Positions 1 through 11,421 of a stretch of DNA of 64,000 nucleotides are shown piece by piece. The notes beneath the pieces were generated by a model. The model had not been told where the DNA came from and made no database searches. It saw only the letters and a list, made by a program, of their open reading frames with translations. Position 1 is the first letter of the stretch, and every line of letters starts with the position of its first letter. This DNA comes from Alicyclobacillus suci (lineage in GTDB: Bacteria; Bacillota; Bacilli; Alicyclobacillales; Alicyclobacillaceae): NCBI RefSeq assembly GCF_017329615.1, contig NZ_JAFMTW010000010.1, forward strand, positions 1 to 64,000, written 5' to 3'. Made by a program: the position numbers and the translations under genes.

Positions 1-172
1 TCCATCGTCGCTGTGACCAAGGTCACGTCGACCGAAACTTTTAGGCGTGTGTGTTCAGTTTTCAAGGAACCAAACCTGCTATGAAAGCCCCACGAACGCA
101 GATTCTGCGAAACATAATGCGGAATCAGATGACGTGATTCTTTCGAGCAAGTGCCGCTTCTGTCGAAGCAGC
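1..172 (-). other. rRNA operon leader (partial)
   Basis: On the minus strand this stretch follows two strong tandem promoters and runs off the left edge. At about 49-72 it carries the CCTTGAAAACTGAACA-type motif typical of Bacillus rRNA leaders and spacers. No 16S start sequence is present in the window, so the 16S gene should begin just outside. Its position after lysS matches the Bacillus order lysS-rrn. The leader identity is inferred from motif and context. Confidence 0.6.
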
Positions 173-178
173 CTAAGT

Positions 179-208
179 ACAATATCACGAACTGACGTTC
201 GTTGTCAA
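179..208 (-). promoter_or_regulatory. rrn promoter P2, sigma-A
   Basis: On the minus strand a TTGACA -35 box (203-208) and a TATTGT -10 box (179-184) are separated by 18 bp. It is the promoter nearer to the rRNA leader and points away from lysS. Function is inferred from fit and position. Confidence 0.6.
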
Positions 209-322
209 CGGTAAGTGTTTCATTTCATCCAAGTTCTGCTGAACTCTGAAAGGAACGAAACATCGCACGATGACGCGTATCGTACACTTTAGATAAGCTG
301 TGCCGCCGAAGCGACGTGAAAC

Positions 323-351
323 AATATATCATGCGTCATGCGTCTCGTCAA
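323..351 (-). promoter_or_regulatory. rrn promoter P1, sigma-A
   Basis: On the minus strand TTGACG (346-351) and TATATT (323-328) lie 17 bp apart. With the box pair at 179-208 it forms the tandem arrangement usual for Firmicute rRNA operons. Confidence 0.65.
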
Positions 352-727
352 CCACTCCATACGAATTTCTTGAACCTCTATATTTCTCTTACGATACTCC
401 GATAGACTAACGACAACAAAATGGCAACAAGGCGACAGCAAACCACGCGACATGCGCAACAATACAACTACAACAATATAACTAAAAAATACAAAAGATG
501 TCCTATCAGATGCCCCCCATCACAAAGGAACCTATCAAACGACAAAAGGGACCTATCAAACGACAGGCCCCTACAGGAATCACTCTAATCGCCCTAATGG
601 TACGGCGGAGCGTGAAAATGATGGACGTTAACCGCATTCCAACGAATTTCAAAGTGAATCGATGACCATCCACGCAGCTCTATGTCAAAGCAGTTGACAA
701 AGTCAAACTAAGGCCGCATTGCATAAC
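352..727. other. Intergenic region between lysS and rrn promoters, with short direct repeats
   Basis: No convincing gene is seen. The 15-mer ACCTATCAAACGACA occurs twice, at 530-544 and 551-565, with a 21-bp period, and a weaker copy beginning TCCTATCAGA starts at 501. It could be a protein-binding block upstream of the rrn promoters or leftover repeat sequence. No clear lysS terminator is visible. Confidence 0.5.
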
Positions 728-2807
<2,080 letters not shown>

Positions 2808-2949
2808 CTAAACTTCCGCTCCTTTATAAGACCAGTCGAACAGATACATATGCGTGAAGGCGAATCCCCATTCAGTCAGTACAACGTATGTGCCACTTCT
2901 CAGATCAATCGTTCTACGAGGCACCGACAGGCGCCAACGTCTATGCGCC

Positions 2950-2978
2950 ATTATAGAGACGGCCCCACACATTGTCAA
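2950..2978 (-). promoter_or_regulatory. Full-consensus sigma-A promoter for greA-lysS
   Basis: On the minus strand TTGACA (2973-2978) and TATAAT (2950-2955) are exactly 17 bp apart, a perfect match to the vegetative consensus. Transcription would start near 2943, giving a leader of about 135 nt before greA. Confidence 0.85.
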
Positions 2979-3034
2979 TCAATCCAAGTGTCCAGACCGC
3001 CCCCTGGAAATCACACAGCGTGAAACAAGAAGCG

Positions 3035-3262
3035 TCACACCAGACCATCCAAGTCACTGTCCGACTCACCAAATAGTTCTGTCTCCGTCACGTTCAACAC
3101 CTCGGTCAAGCGCTCGACCATCTGGGGCGTCGGCATGCGAGTCCCTCGCTCCAAACTCCCGACAATGGCGACGCTCACCCCAAGCTGTTCCGCCAGTTCA
3201 ATTTGAGTCAAATGCTTCAACTTGCGATAAGCACGCATTTTTCTACCAAAAACGTCCGACAT
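3035..3262 (-). CDS. yazB: Small XRE-family HTH regulator (YazB-like)
   Basis: A 75-aa protein that is almost entirely one Cro/C1-type helix-turn-helix: an opening RKLKHLTQIELAEQLGVS, a recognition helix SVAIVGSLERGTRMP, then the closing helices. It overlaps the end of folK by 20 nt, the place of yazB in Bacillus. A longer reading frame exists upstream, but that part is the shadow of folK; the ATG at 3262 gives the family-like N terminus MSDVFGRKMR. The target genes are unknown. Confidence 0.85.
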   Translation of the reverse strand: MSDVFGRKMRAYRKLKHLTQIELAEQLGVSVAIVGSLERGTRMPTPQMVERLTEVLNVTETELFGESDSDLDGLV

Positions 3263-3746
3263 GGTGCACCTCGTCTTTCTGTCTGTGCAAAGCAGCAAGG
3301 GTGGCCATCCGCTCACCGCCCAAACCTCTCCGCGATGGCGCGAGTTCTGCGAGGGGTACAAGAACAAACGCCCGCGACCACATCCGCGGATGCGGTACCT
3401 GAAAATCGCCAAAGCAGATGTAGTCGTTATCGTACAACAAGACGTCCAAATCAAGCGTGCGCGGCCCAAACCGAATCTCACGGACGCGATTGGCACGGGC
3501 TTCAATGTCCTGCAGCGCGGTCAACAGTTCGCGGGCAGATAACACGGTGCGCAACTGAACCACCATGTTCAGAAAATCCGGTTGCTCCGTATAGCCGACC
3601 GGCTTCGTCTCATAAACCGACGAACATCGACAAACGCCAAGCTTCGCCAGTTCTTTCACAGCGAAATCAAGATACTGAATTCGCCGCCCAAGATTTGATC
3701 CGACGCCCACGTACACCTCATGCCGGCGATTAGCAGGCGTCGACAT
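3243..3746 (-). CDS. folK: 6-hydroxymethyl-7,8-dihydropterin pyrophosphokinase (HPPK)
   Basis: Transfers pyrophosphate from ATP to 6-hydroxymethyl-dihydropterin, the step before dihydropteroate synthase in folate synthesis. The 167-aa product opens with VYVGVGSNLG and carries the HPPK signature GPRTLDLDVLLYD (about 93-105) with the magnesium-binding aspartates. It overlaps folP by 17 nt upstream and yazB downstream, so the genes are translationally coupled. folB (dihydroneopterin aldolase), which normally lies between folP and folK, is not here. Confidence 0.96.
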   Translation of the reverse strand: MSTPANRRHEVYVGVGSNLGRRIQYLDFAVKELAKLGVCRCSSVYETKPVGYTEQPDFLNMVVQLRTVLSARELLTALQDIEARANRVREIRFGPRTLDLDVLLYDNDYICFGDFQVPHPRMWSRAFVLVPLAELAPSRRGLGGERMATLAALHRQKDEVHHVGRFW

Positions 3747-4509
3747 GATGTATCTCCTCTAACATCCTGCACATGCGGACAGTCTCTCGCACATCGTGGA
3801 CGCGAACCATCGTCGCCCCGTGTAAAACCCCATAGGCCACAGTGGCAAGGGAGCCCTCCAGCCTTTCCTCGACCTCGAGCCCTAACGCATGCCCGATGAA
3901 TCGCTTGCGGCTCGTGCCCAGCAGCACAGGATAGCCAAGTTGACCAAACTGTCCAATGTGGCGAATACAGGCTAAGTTTTGAGTGTACGTTTTGGCGAAG
4001 CCAATGCCAGGGTCGACTATCAAACGCGACGGATGCAACCCCGCATCCAACAAGCGCTCAACGCCAGCCCGCACTTCGGCGACAATATCTGACACGGACA
4101 GCGCACCATCCACCTGTGGCCGATTGTGCATGTAGACGTACTGTGCCGTATTCCCCTGTAACACGCGAGGCATATCTTTGTCGGCGCAAGCCGAGATATC
4201 GTTGATGATAGTAACGCCCACGTCGATGGCCCGCGCCGCGGTCTCGGCGTGATAAGTATCCACCGACACGGGAACGGAAACGTCCGGCAGGAGCGCCCGC
4301 AGCACAGGCTCCAAACGGGCCCACTCGGTCTTCGCATCGAGCGGCGTATAGCCGGGACGCGTACTTTCGGCACCAATGTCGAGAATATCGGCCCCATCTT
4401 CAATCATCTCATGCGCTCTCTGAATCGCCGCAGAAGGCTCTACATAACGTCCACCATCCGAAAAGGAGTCCGGCGTGACGTTGAGAATTCCCATAACTCG
4501 AACGTTCAC
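3730..4509 (-). CDS. folP: Dihydropteroate synthase
   Basis: Joins hydroxymethyl-dihydropterin pyrophosphate with p-aminobenzoate to form dihydropteroate. The TIM-barrel motifs are clear: MGILNVTPDSFSDGG near the N terminus, GADILDIGAESTRPG, INDIS and DPGIGFAKT, then GTSRKRFIG. The frame is open further upstream, but the GTG at 4509 is preferred: it gives a 259-aa protein of normal length, follows the site AAGGGGAG, and starts just after the hslO stop. The pabB/pabA/pabC genes that precede folP in Bacillus are absent. Confidence 0.95.
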   Translation of the reverse strand: MNVRVMGILNVTPDSFSDGGRYVEPSAAIQRAHEMIEDGADILDIGAESTRPGYTPLDAKTEWARLEPVLRALLPDVSVPVSVDTYHAETAARAIDVGVTIINDISACADKDMPRVLQGNTAQYVYMHNRPQVDGALSVSDIVAEVRAGVERLLDAGLHPSRLIVDPGIGFAKTYTQNLACIRHIGQFGQLGYPVLLGTSRKRFIGHALGLEVEERLEGSLATVAYGVLHGATMVRVHDVRETVRMCRMLEEIHHVDAC

Positions 4510-4514
4510 AACGC

Positions 4515-5435
4515 TCACTCCCCTTCCCGATTGGCAGACTGACTCTCCTCGATATGTTGAATCATCCGATCCAGGTCGGCACGCGAAAACTGATAGACGT
4601 TTCCGCAAAAGTGACAGGTGAGCTCGGCATGCCCATCCTCATCTCGCAAGGTCACGAGTTCATCGTGCCCTAGACTGATAAGGACGCGCTCCAATCGGTC
4701 GTACGAACAGGTACACTGGAACCGCACATCCTGTATGCCGTGAATGTGGGCGTCTGGGCACAGCTTGCGAAGTAAGGCCTCCGCCGATGGCGTTTCTTGC
4801 AAGAAATTCGTGACGCTCGGGACTCCCTTCAGTTGCTCCTCGATATACGATATATCGGCTTCATCATGCCCCGGCAACAATTGAATTAGAAAACCGCCAG
4901 AGACAATGGGTTTTAAATCCGTGCCCACCAAAACGCCCGCGCCCACAGCGGACGGAATTTGTTCCGATGCCACGAAATAATACGTGAAATCATCCGCGAT
5001 TTCTCCAGTTTGCAGCTCGCTGCTACCCGTATAGAAATCGCGTAGCCCCGTGTCTCGAATCACGTATAACTGCCCTTGACCGACGCCACCGCCCACATCG
5101 AGTTTTCCAACAGCATTTAAGGGCAAATCGACGTGTGGATTATCGGCGTATCCCCGAACGTCGCCGTCGGGCGTGGCCTCCACCCAAATTTGTCCGATTG
5201 GACCGTCCCCATCAATTTTTACCGTAATCCGTTCCTCATTCTTCAACATCATCGCCATCATGGCCGTGATGGAGGCGGTTCGTCCCAACGCGGCGGTTAC
5301 AACGGGCCAAGTGTCATGCCGCCGTTGAAGCTCTGCGACAAGGTTCGTAGTTAAGCAAGCAAGAATCAGCACGCGTCCGTCACGCGCTGTTCCACGGATG
5401 ACTGTATCCTTGTCCAATGAAAATTTCCCCCTCAC
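4515..5435 (-). CDS. hslO: Redox-regulated chaperone Hsp33
   Basis: A holdase chaperone activated by oxidation in the cytoplasm. The 306-aa product has the N-terminal substrate-binding domain and a C-terminal zinc switch made of CTC (about 238-240) and CHFC (about 271-274), the four cysteines that bind zinc when reduced. The GTG start overlaps the coaX stop (GTGA), so translation is coupled. The pair coaX-hslO is conserved in Bacillus. Confidence 0.95.
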   Translation of the reverse strand: MRGKFSLDKDTVIRGTARDGRVLILACLTTNLVAELQRRHDTWPVVTAALGRTASITAMMAMMLKNEERITVKIDGDGPIGQIWVEATPDGDVRGYADNPHVDLPLNAVGKLDVGGGVGQGQLYVIRDTGLRDFYTGSSELQTGEIADDFTYYFVASEQIPSAVGAGVLVGTDLKPIVSGGFLIQLLPGHDEADISYIEEQLKGVPSVTNFLQETPSAEALLRKLCPDAHIHGIQDVRFQCTCSYDRLERVLISLGHDELVTLRDEDGHAELTCHFCGNVYQFSRADLDRMIQHIEESQSANREGE

Positions 5436-6217
5436 GATGTATGTGATCTCTGCTGATTACGTCCCCACAGCAATCGAAGCCCAGCAAGGGTCAAATGTGG
5501 ATGAACGTGATGTGGTGTAGAAAGATGGTCCGCTATCACATGCGACAACCCACCCGTGACGACCACCTGAAACGGCAAATCCAATTCCCGCTTGGCGCGT
5601 TCAATCAGGCCGTCGACCATTGCGGCATTCCCATATAAAATGCCGGCTTGCATACTCAAGGTCGTGTTGCGCTGTACAAGTGTATCCGGCCACGCCATCT
5701 CCACTTGAGGCAACCGCGACGCCGCAGCAAATAAGGCATTGGCACCGGTCATCACACCGGGCGCAATGGCGCCGCCTAAGTATTGACCTTGGTCGTCAAT
5801 CACGGAAAGTGTCGTGGCCGTGCCGAGATCGACAATAATTACCGGCGATTGATAGACGTCAACCGCTGCCACGGCATTTGCAATCCGATCCGCCCCCAAC
5901 GCTCGCGGATCTTCGTAACGTATGGGAATACCTGTCTTGATGCCAGGGCCGACAATCAGCGGCGTCACTTGGAAATACTGCTGTACTGCGTGGACCAACA
6001 TATTTAACAATGGTGGCACCACGCAACTGAGGACACTGGCGGTCACCTCTTCAGCTGTCGGCACCGTCGACAGCAGCATCTGCAGCTTGAGCCCGAACTC
6101 GTCGGCAGTACATCTGATGTCGGTCCCAATGCGCCAAGCCCCAAGCAGCCGCTCTCCACGGTACAGACCCACACTGGTGTTTGTATTGCCGACGTCGAGT
6201 ACAAGCAGCGTCTCCAT
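5432..6217 (-). CDS. coaX: Type III pantothenate kinase
   Basis: Phosphorylates pantothenate, the first committed step of coenzyme A synthesis. The 261-aa product shows the ASKHA-fold motifs: LLVLDVGNTNTSVGLY (phosphate 1), DPRALGADRIANAVAA (pantothenate-binding GADR), IIVDLGTATTLSVID (phosphate 2), and the late VVTGGLS. It lies between an HD-GYP gene and hslO; in Bacillus it directly follows ftsH. Confidence 0.95.
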   Translation of the reverse strand: METLLVLDVGNTNTSVGLYRGERLLGAWRIGTDIRCTADEFGLKLQMLLSTVPTAEEVTASVLSCVVPPLLNMLVHAVQQYFQVTPLIVGPGIKTGIPIRYEDPRALGADRIANAVAAVDVYQSPVIIVDLGTATTLSVIDDQGQYLGGAIAPGVMTGANALFAAASRLPQVEMAWPDTLVQRNTTLSMQAGILYGNAAMVDGLIERAKRELDLPFQVVVTGGLSHVIADHLSTPHHVHPHLTLAGLRLLWGRNQQRSHTS

Positions 6218-6244
6218 GATTGTCTGTCCGACCTTTCGTGCGCT

Positions 6245-7327
6245 TTAGGATTCGCAAGTCACAATATGAATATCAGAAGCAGTAGCAAGATTCAACTCAT
6301 AGGGCCTGATTGGCTCCCCGCGCTCGTTCTCAATAGCGCGGACAATCGGCACTTGCCGATTGTCCGCAGATGGCTTAATGACCACTGCTCCATCGCCATT
6401 GGATAAACGAACGCTCATGCCAATTGGATAAATCGATATCGTTTGCGCAAATGCATCGATGACCGCACTGGACAACTTTGTCCCTTTATCAGCCAGTAAA
6501 ATATCGTACGCCTCGTGAGGGAGGTAGGCTTGGCGATAAACTCGGTTCGCCGTGAGGGCCTCGTAGACATCGGCGACTGCAGTCAACTGTGCGAACGGAT
6601 GAATTTCTGGCGCCTTCAACCCCCACGGGTAGCCGCTACCATCCAGACGTTCGTGATGCTGCAGCGCGACCAGCGAAGATTTCGTCGAGATGTCCCGGAT
6701 GTCCTTTAAGATGTCGTAACCAAATTGCGCATGCAATTGAACAGTACGATACTCCGCGTGGCTCAGTCGACCAGGCTTGCGCAGAATGTCCTGCGGAATC
6801 CGCATTTTCCCCACATCATGCAGTAGCGTCCCGATACCTAGGTCAATTAAATCCGTCTCAGACATCTGCTGCTGCAAACCGAGCGTCAACGCGTAAAATG
6901 TCACATTCACAGAGTGATGAAACAACTCACCATCCGATAGGTAGACAGAACCCAATTGCTCCCCAGCGCCGTTATGTTGCCTCAATTGATGAATGATTTC
7001 CGACAACAGCGGACCAAACTGACTACGCAAAAAAGTCGGCTTCACCTTGTATGAAAAACTAGTTGAAGAGGACAGCGCAGCCAAGGTCTCATACGTCATC
7101 GAAAGGATCTCAATTTTCGTCTGCTCTTCAACCATCTCCGTCACCACGACGTCTTCCGTACCGGCGTTCTCAATACAAACAGCTCGAATTCCTACCCGCT
7201 TTAATCGCATAATCAGGCTATCCGTCAGTACGATGCCCCGCGCAAGCAGAGTTCTCCCGCGCCCGTCAGCCACTCGTTGCGCTAAGACGGCCCCCGGCTT
7301 GATGTATTTTAGTGCGACCCATCGCAC
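6245..7327 (-). CDS. HD-GYP domain protein, probable cyclic-di-GMP phosphodiesterase
   Basis: A 360-aa soluble protein. The N-terminal 110 residues resemble the wing found before many HD-GYP domains. The catalytic domain follows, with LLHDVGKMRIP (HD pair), a later LHAQFGYDIL, HHERLDGSGYPWGL (the HHE and GYP signature) and DVYEALTANRVYR. Metal-binding residues look intact, so it is probably active on cyclic-di-GMP, though some members act on other cyclic dinucleotides. GTG at 7327 has better spacing from GGAGGG than the ATG two codons before. It sits between the ftsH terminator and coaX, where Bacillus has no such gene. Confidence 0.85.
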   Translation of the reverse strand: MRWVALKYIKPGAVLAQRVADGRGRTLLARGIVLTDSLIMRLKRVGIRAVCIENAGTEDVVVTEMVEEQTKIEILSMTYETLAALSSSTSFSYKVKPTFLRSQFGPLLSEIIHQLRQHNGAGEQLGSVYLSDGELFHHSVNVTFYALTLGLQQQMSETDLIDLGIGTLLHDVGKMRIPQDILRKPGRLSHAEYRTVQLHAQFGYDILKDIRDISTKSSLVALQHHERLDGSGYPWGLKAPEIHPFAQLTAVADVYEALTANRVYRQAYLPHEAYDILLADKGTKLSSAVIDAFAQTISIYPIGMSVRLSNGDGAVVIKPSADNRQVPIVRAIENERGEPIRPYELNLATASDIHIVTCES

Positions 7328-7388
7328 ATTCATCCCTCCACAGCGGAGCTAACCTGCAGTAATCAAACTCATCCCCTTTTGTATTCAC

Positions 7389-7420
7389 AGAAAAGCCCCC
7401 GAGTTCCTGCCTCGGGGGCC
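7389..7420 (-). terminator. Rho-independent terminator after ftsH
   Basis: On the minus strand GCCCCCGAG and CTCGGGGGC form a 9-bp GC-rich stem followed by CTTTTCT. It separates the ftsH transcript from the HD-GYP/coaX/folate genes. Confidence 0.85.
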
Positions 7421-7460
7421 GAAATATGCAATTCGTGACGTTTAAAACGTCTGTCGCACG

Positions 7461-9281
7461 TTATTTGTAGGCTTCCATAATCTCACGAATTTCCTCTTCG
7501 TCAACCGTTTCCTTCTCTAGTAGACGATTGGCCAGTGCATCCAAACATGCGCGCTTCTCGGTCAGGATATTCCGCGTCCGTTCATAGCACGTCTCAATAA
7601 TACGCTTCATTTCCTGATCAATCTCGAAGGCGACTTGGTCACTGTAATTGGCTTCACCTTGAATGTCCTTGCCCAAGAACACTTGACCGCCCTGGCGACT
7701 GCCGTACTGCATTGGCCCAAGTTTTTCGCTCATCCCGTACTCGGTAATCATACTGCGCGCGATAGCAGTCACCCGTTCGAGGTCGTTGGAAGCGCCTGTA
7801 CTGATTTCACCCAAGACGATTTCTTCAGCGACACGCCCCCCTAACAACCCGCAAATCTGGTTGTACATGTTCTGGCGTGTGATGAAGAAACGGTCTTCTT
7901 TGGGCAACGTCACAGTATAGCCGCCAGCCATACCGCGCGGAATAATGGTCACCTTGTGCACCGTATCCCCAGTTTGCAAGAAGTATCCGACGACCGCATG
8001 ACCTGACTCGTGGAATGCGACCAATTTGCGCTCGTGTTCACTAATCACGCGACTACGCTTTTCAGGCCCTGCCATCACGCGGTCAATCGCCTCGTCAATA
8101 TCGCTGTTGGTAATTTCGCGTTCCCGTTTACGCGCTGCCAACAACGCCGCCTCGTTCAACACGTTCTCCAAATCCGCACCCGTAAACCCAGGCGTGCGCT
8201 TCGCGATAACATCCATCCGAATATCCCGCGCAAACGGTTTATTGCGAGCATGCACACGAAGGATTTCCTCACGCCCCTTGACGTCCGGTCGATTGACGAT
8301 AATTTGGCGGTCCATCCGGCCCGGACGAAGCAACGCCGGGTCGAGAATGTCCGGCCGGTTCGTCGCTGCGATGATGATGATGCCCTCGTTGGCAGAGAAC
8401 CCATCCATCTCGACGAGCAACTGGTTGAGCGTTTGTTCTCGTTCGTCGTGTCCGCCGCCGAGCCCCGCACCACGGTGCCGACCGACAGCGTCAATTTCGT
8501 CGATAAAGATGATACACGGTGCATTTTTCTTCGCGTTCTCGAACAAATCGCGTACACGCGATGCACCGACACCCACAAACATCTCGACGAAATCCGAACC
8601 GCTGATGCTAAAAAACGGCACGCCCGCCTCACCGGCGACCGCTCTCGCCAATAGCGTCTTACCGGTTCCCGGCGGGCCGACGAGCAAGACGCCCTTCGGA
8701 ATCCGCGCACCCAATGCGGAAAACCGTTTTGGGTCTTTCAGGAACTCCACAATTTCGACCAGTTCTTCCTTCTCTTCATCCGCACCCGCAACGTCGGCAA
8801 ACGTAACTTTGCGCTTTTCCTCTGAGTACAGGCGTGCACGGCTCTTCCCGAAGTTCATGACGCGGCTGCCGCCACCCTGCGCCTGATTAAACAAGAAGAA
8901 CATCACAATGAACAGGAAGACGAACGGCACAACGGACTCAAGGAATTGAATCCAGACACTGGCCTTCGGCTGCGGCGAAACGGTGAACGAAATATTGTTC
9001 TTCGTCAACGTCGGCTGCAAATTATCATCATACAGCGCCCTTGTCTCGAACTTGCTGCCGTTCTTCAATTGCCCATCCAGGGTCGCCGTCAAGCCTTCAG
9101 GCGTGACCTGAACTGGCTGCTTGGGGCTAGAACTAATCTGCCCTTGCTTCATCTCCTGGACAAATTGGCTGTATGGAATCGTCTGCCGCGAGTGATCCGA
9201 GCCAGTCAGATACTGCACGACACCGACAATCGCTAATAAAATGAGCACGTAAAACACGATACTCCGGTAAAACTTGTTCAT
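7461..9281 (-). CDS. ftsH: ATP-dependent zinc metalloprotease FtsH
   Basis: A membrane-anchored AAA+ protease that removes damaged or regulatory proteins; in Bacillus it is needed for sporulation entry. The 606-aa product has a first membrane helix at about 7-25, an extracytoplasmic segment, a second helix at about 113-131, Walker A GPPGTGKT (202-209), Walker [10 protein letters not shown], and the zinc site HESGH (about 424-428) with the third-ligand region later. The start ATG follows GAGAGGAGGT. It lies downstream of tilS and hpt, the usual order. Confidence 0.97.
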   Translation of the reverse strand: MNKFYRSIVFYVLILLAIVGVVQYLTGSDHSRQTIPYSQFVQEMKQGQISSSPKQPVQVTPEGLTATLDGQLKNGSKFETRALYDDNLQPTLTKNNISFTVSPQPKASVWIQFLESVVPFVFLFIVMFFLFNQAQGGGSRVMNFGKSRARLYSEEKRKVTFADVAGADEEKEELVEIVEFLKDPKRFSALGARIPKGVLLVGPPGTGKTLLARAVAGEAGVPFFSISGSDFVEMFVGVGASRVRDLFENAKKNAPCIIFIDEIDAVGRHRGAGLGGGHDEREQTLNQLLVEMDGFSANEGIIIIAATNRPDILDPALLRPGRMDRQIIVNRPDVKGREEILRVHARNKPFARDIRMDVIAKRTPGFTGADLENVLNEAALLAARKREREITNSDIDEAIDRVMAGPEKRSRVISEHERKLVAFHESGHAVVGYFLQTGDTVHKVTIIPRGMAGGYTVTLPKEDRFFITRQNMYNQICGLLGGRVAEEIVLGEISTGASNDLERVTAIARSMITEYGMSEKLGPMQYGSRQGGQVFLGKDIQGEANYSDQVAFEIDQEMKRIIETCYERTRNILTEKRACLDALANRLLEKETVDEEEIREIMEAYK

Positions 9282-9364
9282 GCCTTACCTCCTCTCGGTT
9301 ATGGCGGGAATAATTGTACCATACGCATTGTGGCCCTTCCTAGTCGCGTACAGCCCGCTTCCCG

Positions 9365-9916
9365 TCAGTCCGTATCGCTTGTCGCATAGATGTCAGATTT
9401 AAGGACGCCCACGACCGGCAAGTTGCGGTACTGCTCAGCATAGTCGAGACCATAACCGACAATAAAGGCATTGGGCACAGTAAATCCGTAGTAATCTGGG
9501 GCAATGTCGACTTTGCGTCCGCTCGGCTTATCAAAGAGCGAAACGATTTTGACAGAAGCCGCATGGCGATGCATCAGCGTCTCACGCAAGTACTTCAACG
9601 TCAGGCCTGTATCCACAATGTCTTCGACAATCACCACGTGACGACCCTCGATAGACCGGTCCAAATCCTTTAAGATTCTGACCACGCCAGACGATTTCGA
9701 CGACGTCCCATAACTGGAAATCGCCATGAAGTCCATCTCCATGGGGACTTCTACCCGCTTCACCAAGTCCGCCATAAACAGCGTCGCACCTTTAAGAATG
9801 CAAATAAACAGAGGATTTTTCCCCCTGTAGTCCTCCGTCAATTGCTGACCGAGCTCGCGGACTTTACTTTGAATCGTTTCTTCGTCAAATAAAATGCTTT
9901 CCAGGTCGGGATGCAT
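9365..9916 (-). CDS. hpt: Hypoxanthine phosphoribosyltransferase
   Basis: Salvages hypoxanthine and guanine to nucleotides with PRPP. The 183-aa product has the type I PRTase signature VVIVEDIVDTGLTL (about 97-110), the flexible-loop region SYGTSSKSSG and the FVVGYG-like FIVGYGLDYAEQYRNLP near the end. The ATG follows AGGAGG by 5 nt. The tilS-hpt-ftsH order is widely conserved in Firmicutes. Confidence 0.96.
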   Translation of the reverse strand: MHPDLESILFDEETIQSKVRELGQQLTEDYRGKNPLFICILKGATLFMADLVKRVEVPMEMDFMAISSYGTSSKSSGVVRILKDLDRSIEGRHVVIVEDIVDTGLTLKYLRETLMHRHAASVKIVSLFDKPSGRKVDIAPDYYGFTVPNAFIVGYGLDYAEQYRNLPVVGVLKSDIYATSDTD

Positions 9917-9939
9917 GTGTGCCTCCTAGTACGTGTCTG

Positions 9940-11403
9940 TTATTCACTTATCATACGTCGAGTTTCCCGTGAGAATGTCCCAATCTCATCACGAGCGGCT
10001 CGATTCATATGCGCTACGATGACGAACACATCCCCATCGTCCGTTCCCTCTACCGTCTCCGCTTCCGTGCGAACAAGGCCCGGCAACCAAACCACTCGGC
10101 CGTCGACGGAGACAATAGGCCACTGTGATCGGAAAGTACGGGGGATTTTTTTGTCCGTGTATATGTCCTGCAATTTCTTCGATCCGTTTAGCCCCAAGGG
10201 GCGAACGCGCACAGCAGTGGACACGCCAAGTCGGATTTCCAGTTGAACCCCTACCGGGACGTAAATCCGCCACAATCCCGTAAAGTGGTGGCGCAAGACA
10301 TCACGCCGACGCATGCGAACCGCGAAAAATCGCCACCGCACAGTCGTGCCGTCTACGGTGAGCCGATGCATTTGTGCAGGGTTCCAGACGACCATGGGCG
10401 TCTCGTCCTGCCTCATACGTGGTTTCGCGTGCCCTATGTACAGATTTTCATAACTCCGCCATGCTTCAACGCCGTGCGGGAGTTGAACACTGCTTTCTCC
10501 ACCGTCTGTTTCGGTGAGGTGTCGCACAGCTTCAATATGGCGCGAAGACCAACCTGTCAATGCGAAACAATTCAATAGTATTTGAATCAGTCGACGTTGT
10601 AAAGAAACGTGCGCGGCAATCAGTGCCTTCCGGCGAATCCGAAACAACCCCGTCGCAGGTTCGTCGACCACCAATTCCCGAAGTTTTTGGGCTTGCGCTC
10701 GAAGATAGTCGTCATCGTCCTGCAACGTCTCCGTCAACCGCGCCGTGACGGCACCGATTTCAGGCTGCAGGCGCGCCAACTGTGGAACCACGTGCCGCCG
10801 TAGAAAATTTCGGGTAAATCGATCATCCGCATTGGTCTCGTCTTCCACATGCGGGACACCATGTTCACGTGCATACGCCGCCAGCGCCTCTTTCGACAGC
10901 GCAAGCAAGGGACGAATCAAACAAACCCCCGCCCGCTGACTCACGGCGCGCATGCCGGATAGCCCGTGCAATCCAGCGCCTCGCAACCAACGCAATAACA
11001 CCGTCTCCACCTGGTCGCCCTGATGATGGGCCAGCGCGATGACTGGATGCGGGTACGCCCGTGCCACTTCAGTGAGTGCAGCATACCGTGCGGTTCTAGC
11101 GGCCGCCTCGATGCCCATCTTGCTCTGCGCGTCGATTGTAACGCGAACTTCTTTGCAGGCAATGCCGTGTGCTTGGCAGTACGAGCGGACGAAAGCTGCA
11201 TCGTGATCCGCCAATTCGCGAAGGCCGTGGTGCACGTGGACGACCAAGAGGGATCGAAAAAGGGGCGGCCGCTCTCCCGACAACGCCTGCATTACATGCA
11301 GCATCGCCATGGAGTCCAACCCGCCCGACACACCAAGAATCAGTGTATTCTGTGCATCCACATGTTGTTGAAGAAAGCGCCGAACAATCTCTCGAACCTG
11401 CAT
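9940..11403 (-). CDS. tilS: tRNA(Ile)-lysidine synthase
   Basis: Adds lysine to C34 of the tRNA-Ile that reads AUA, changing both its charging and its decoding. The 487-aa product has the N-type PP-loop SGGLDSM (about 25-31), the TilS core with RNFLRRHVVPQL, and the C-terminal tRNA-binding domain ending with RPLGLNGSKKLQDIYTDKKIP. The length fits full Firmicute TilS. It lies between the yabT-like kinase and hpt. Confidence 0.95.
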   Translation of the reverse strand: MQVREIVRRFLQQHVDAQNTLILGVSGGLDSMAMLHVMQALSGERPPLFRSLLVVHVHHGLRELADHDAAFVRSYCQAHGIACKEVRVTIDAQSKMGIEAAARTARYAALTEVARAYPHPVIALAHHQGDQVETVLLRWLRGAGLHGLSGMRAVSQRAGVCLIRPLLALSKEALAAYAREHGVPHVEDETNADDRFTRNFLRRHVVPQLARLQPEIGAVTARLTETLQDDDDYLRAQAQKLRELVVDEPATGLFRIRRKALIAAHVSLQRRLIQILLNCFALTGWSSRHIEAVRHLTETDGGESSVQLPHGVEAWRSYENLYIGHAKPRMRQDETPMVVWNPAQMHRLTVDGTTVRWRFFAVRMRRRDVLRHHFTGLWRIYVPVGVQLEIRLGVSTAVRVRPLGLNGSKKLQDIYTDKKIPRTFRSQWPIVSVDGRVVWLPGLVRTEAETVEGTDDGDVFVIVAHMNRAARDEIGTFSRETRRMISE

Positions 11404-11421
11404 CCCGATGATTCACTCCGC

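Noticed and set aside
1-172. 16S rRNA gene at the left edge
   Set aside because: The minus strand shows leader-type sequence but no 16S 5' end; the gene would begin outside the window.
8026-8886. Long plus-strand open frame over ftsH
   Set aside because: It is an antisense shadow of ftsH with no ribosome site and low-complexity composition.
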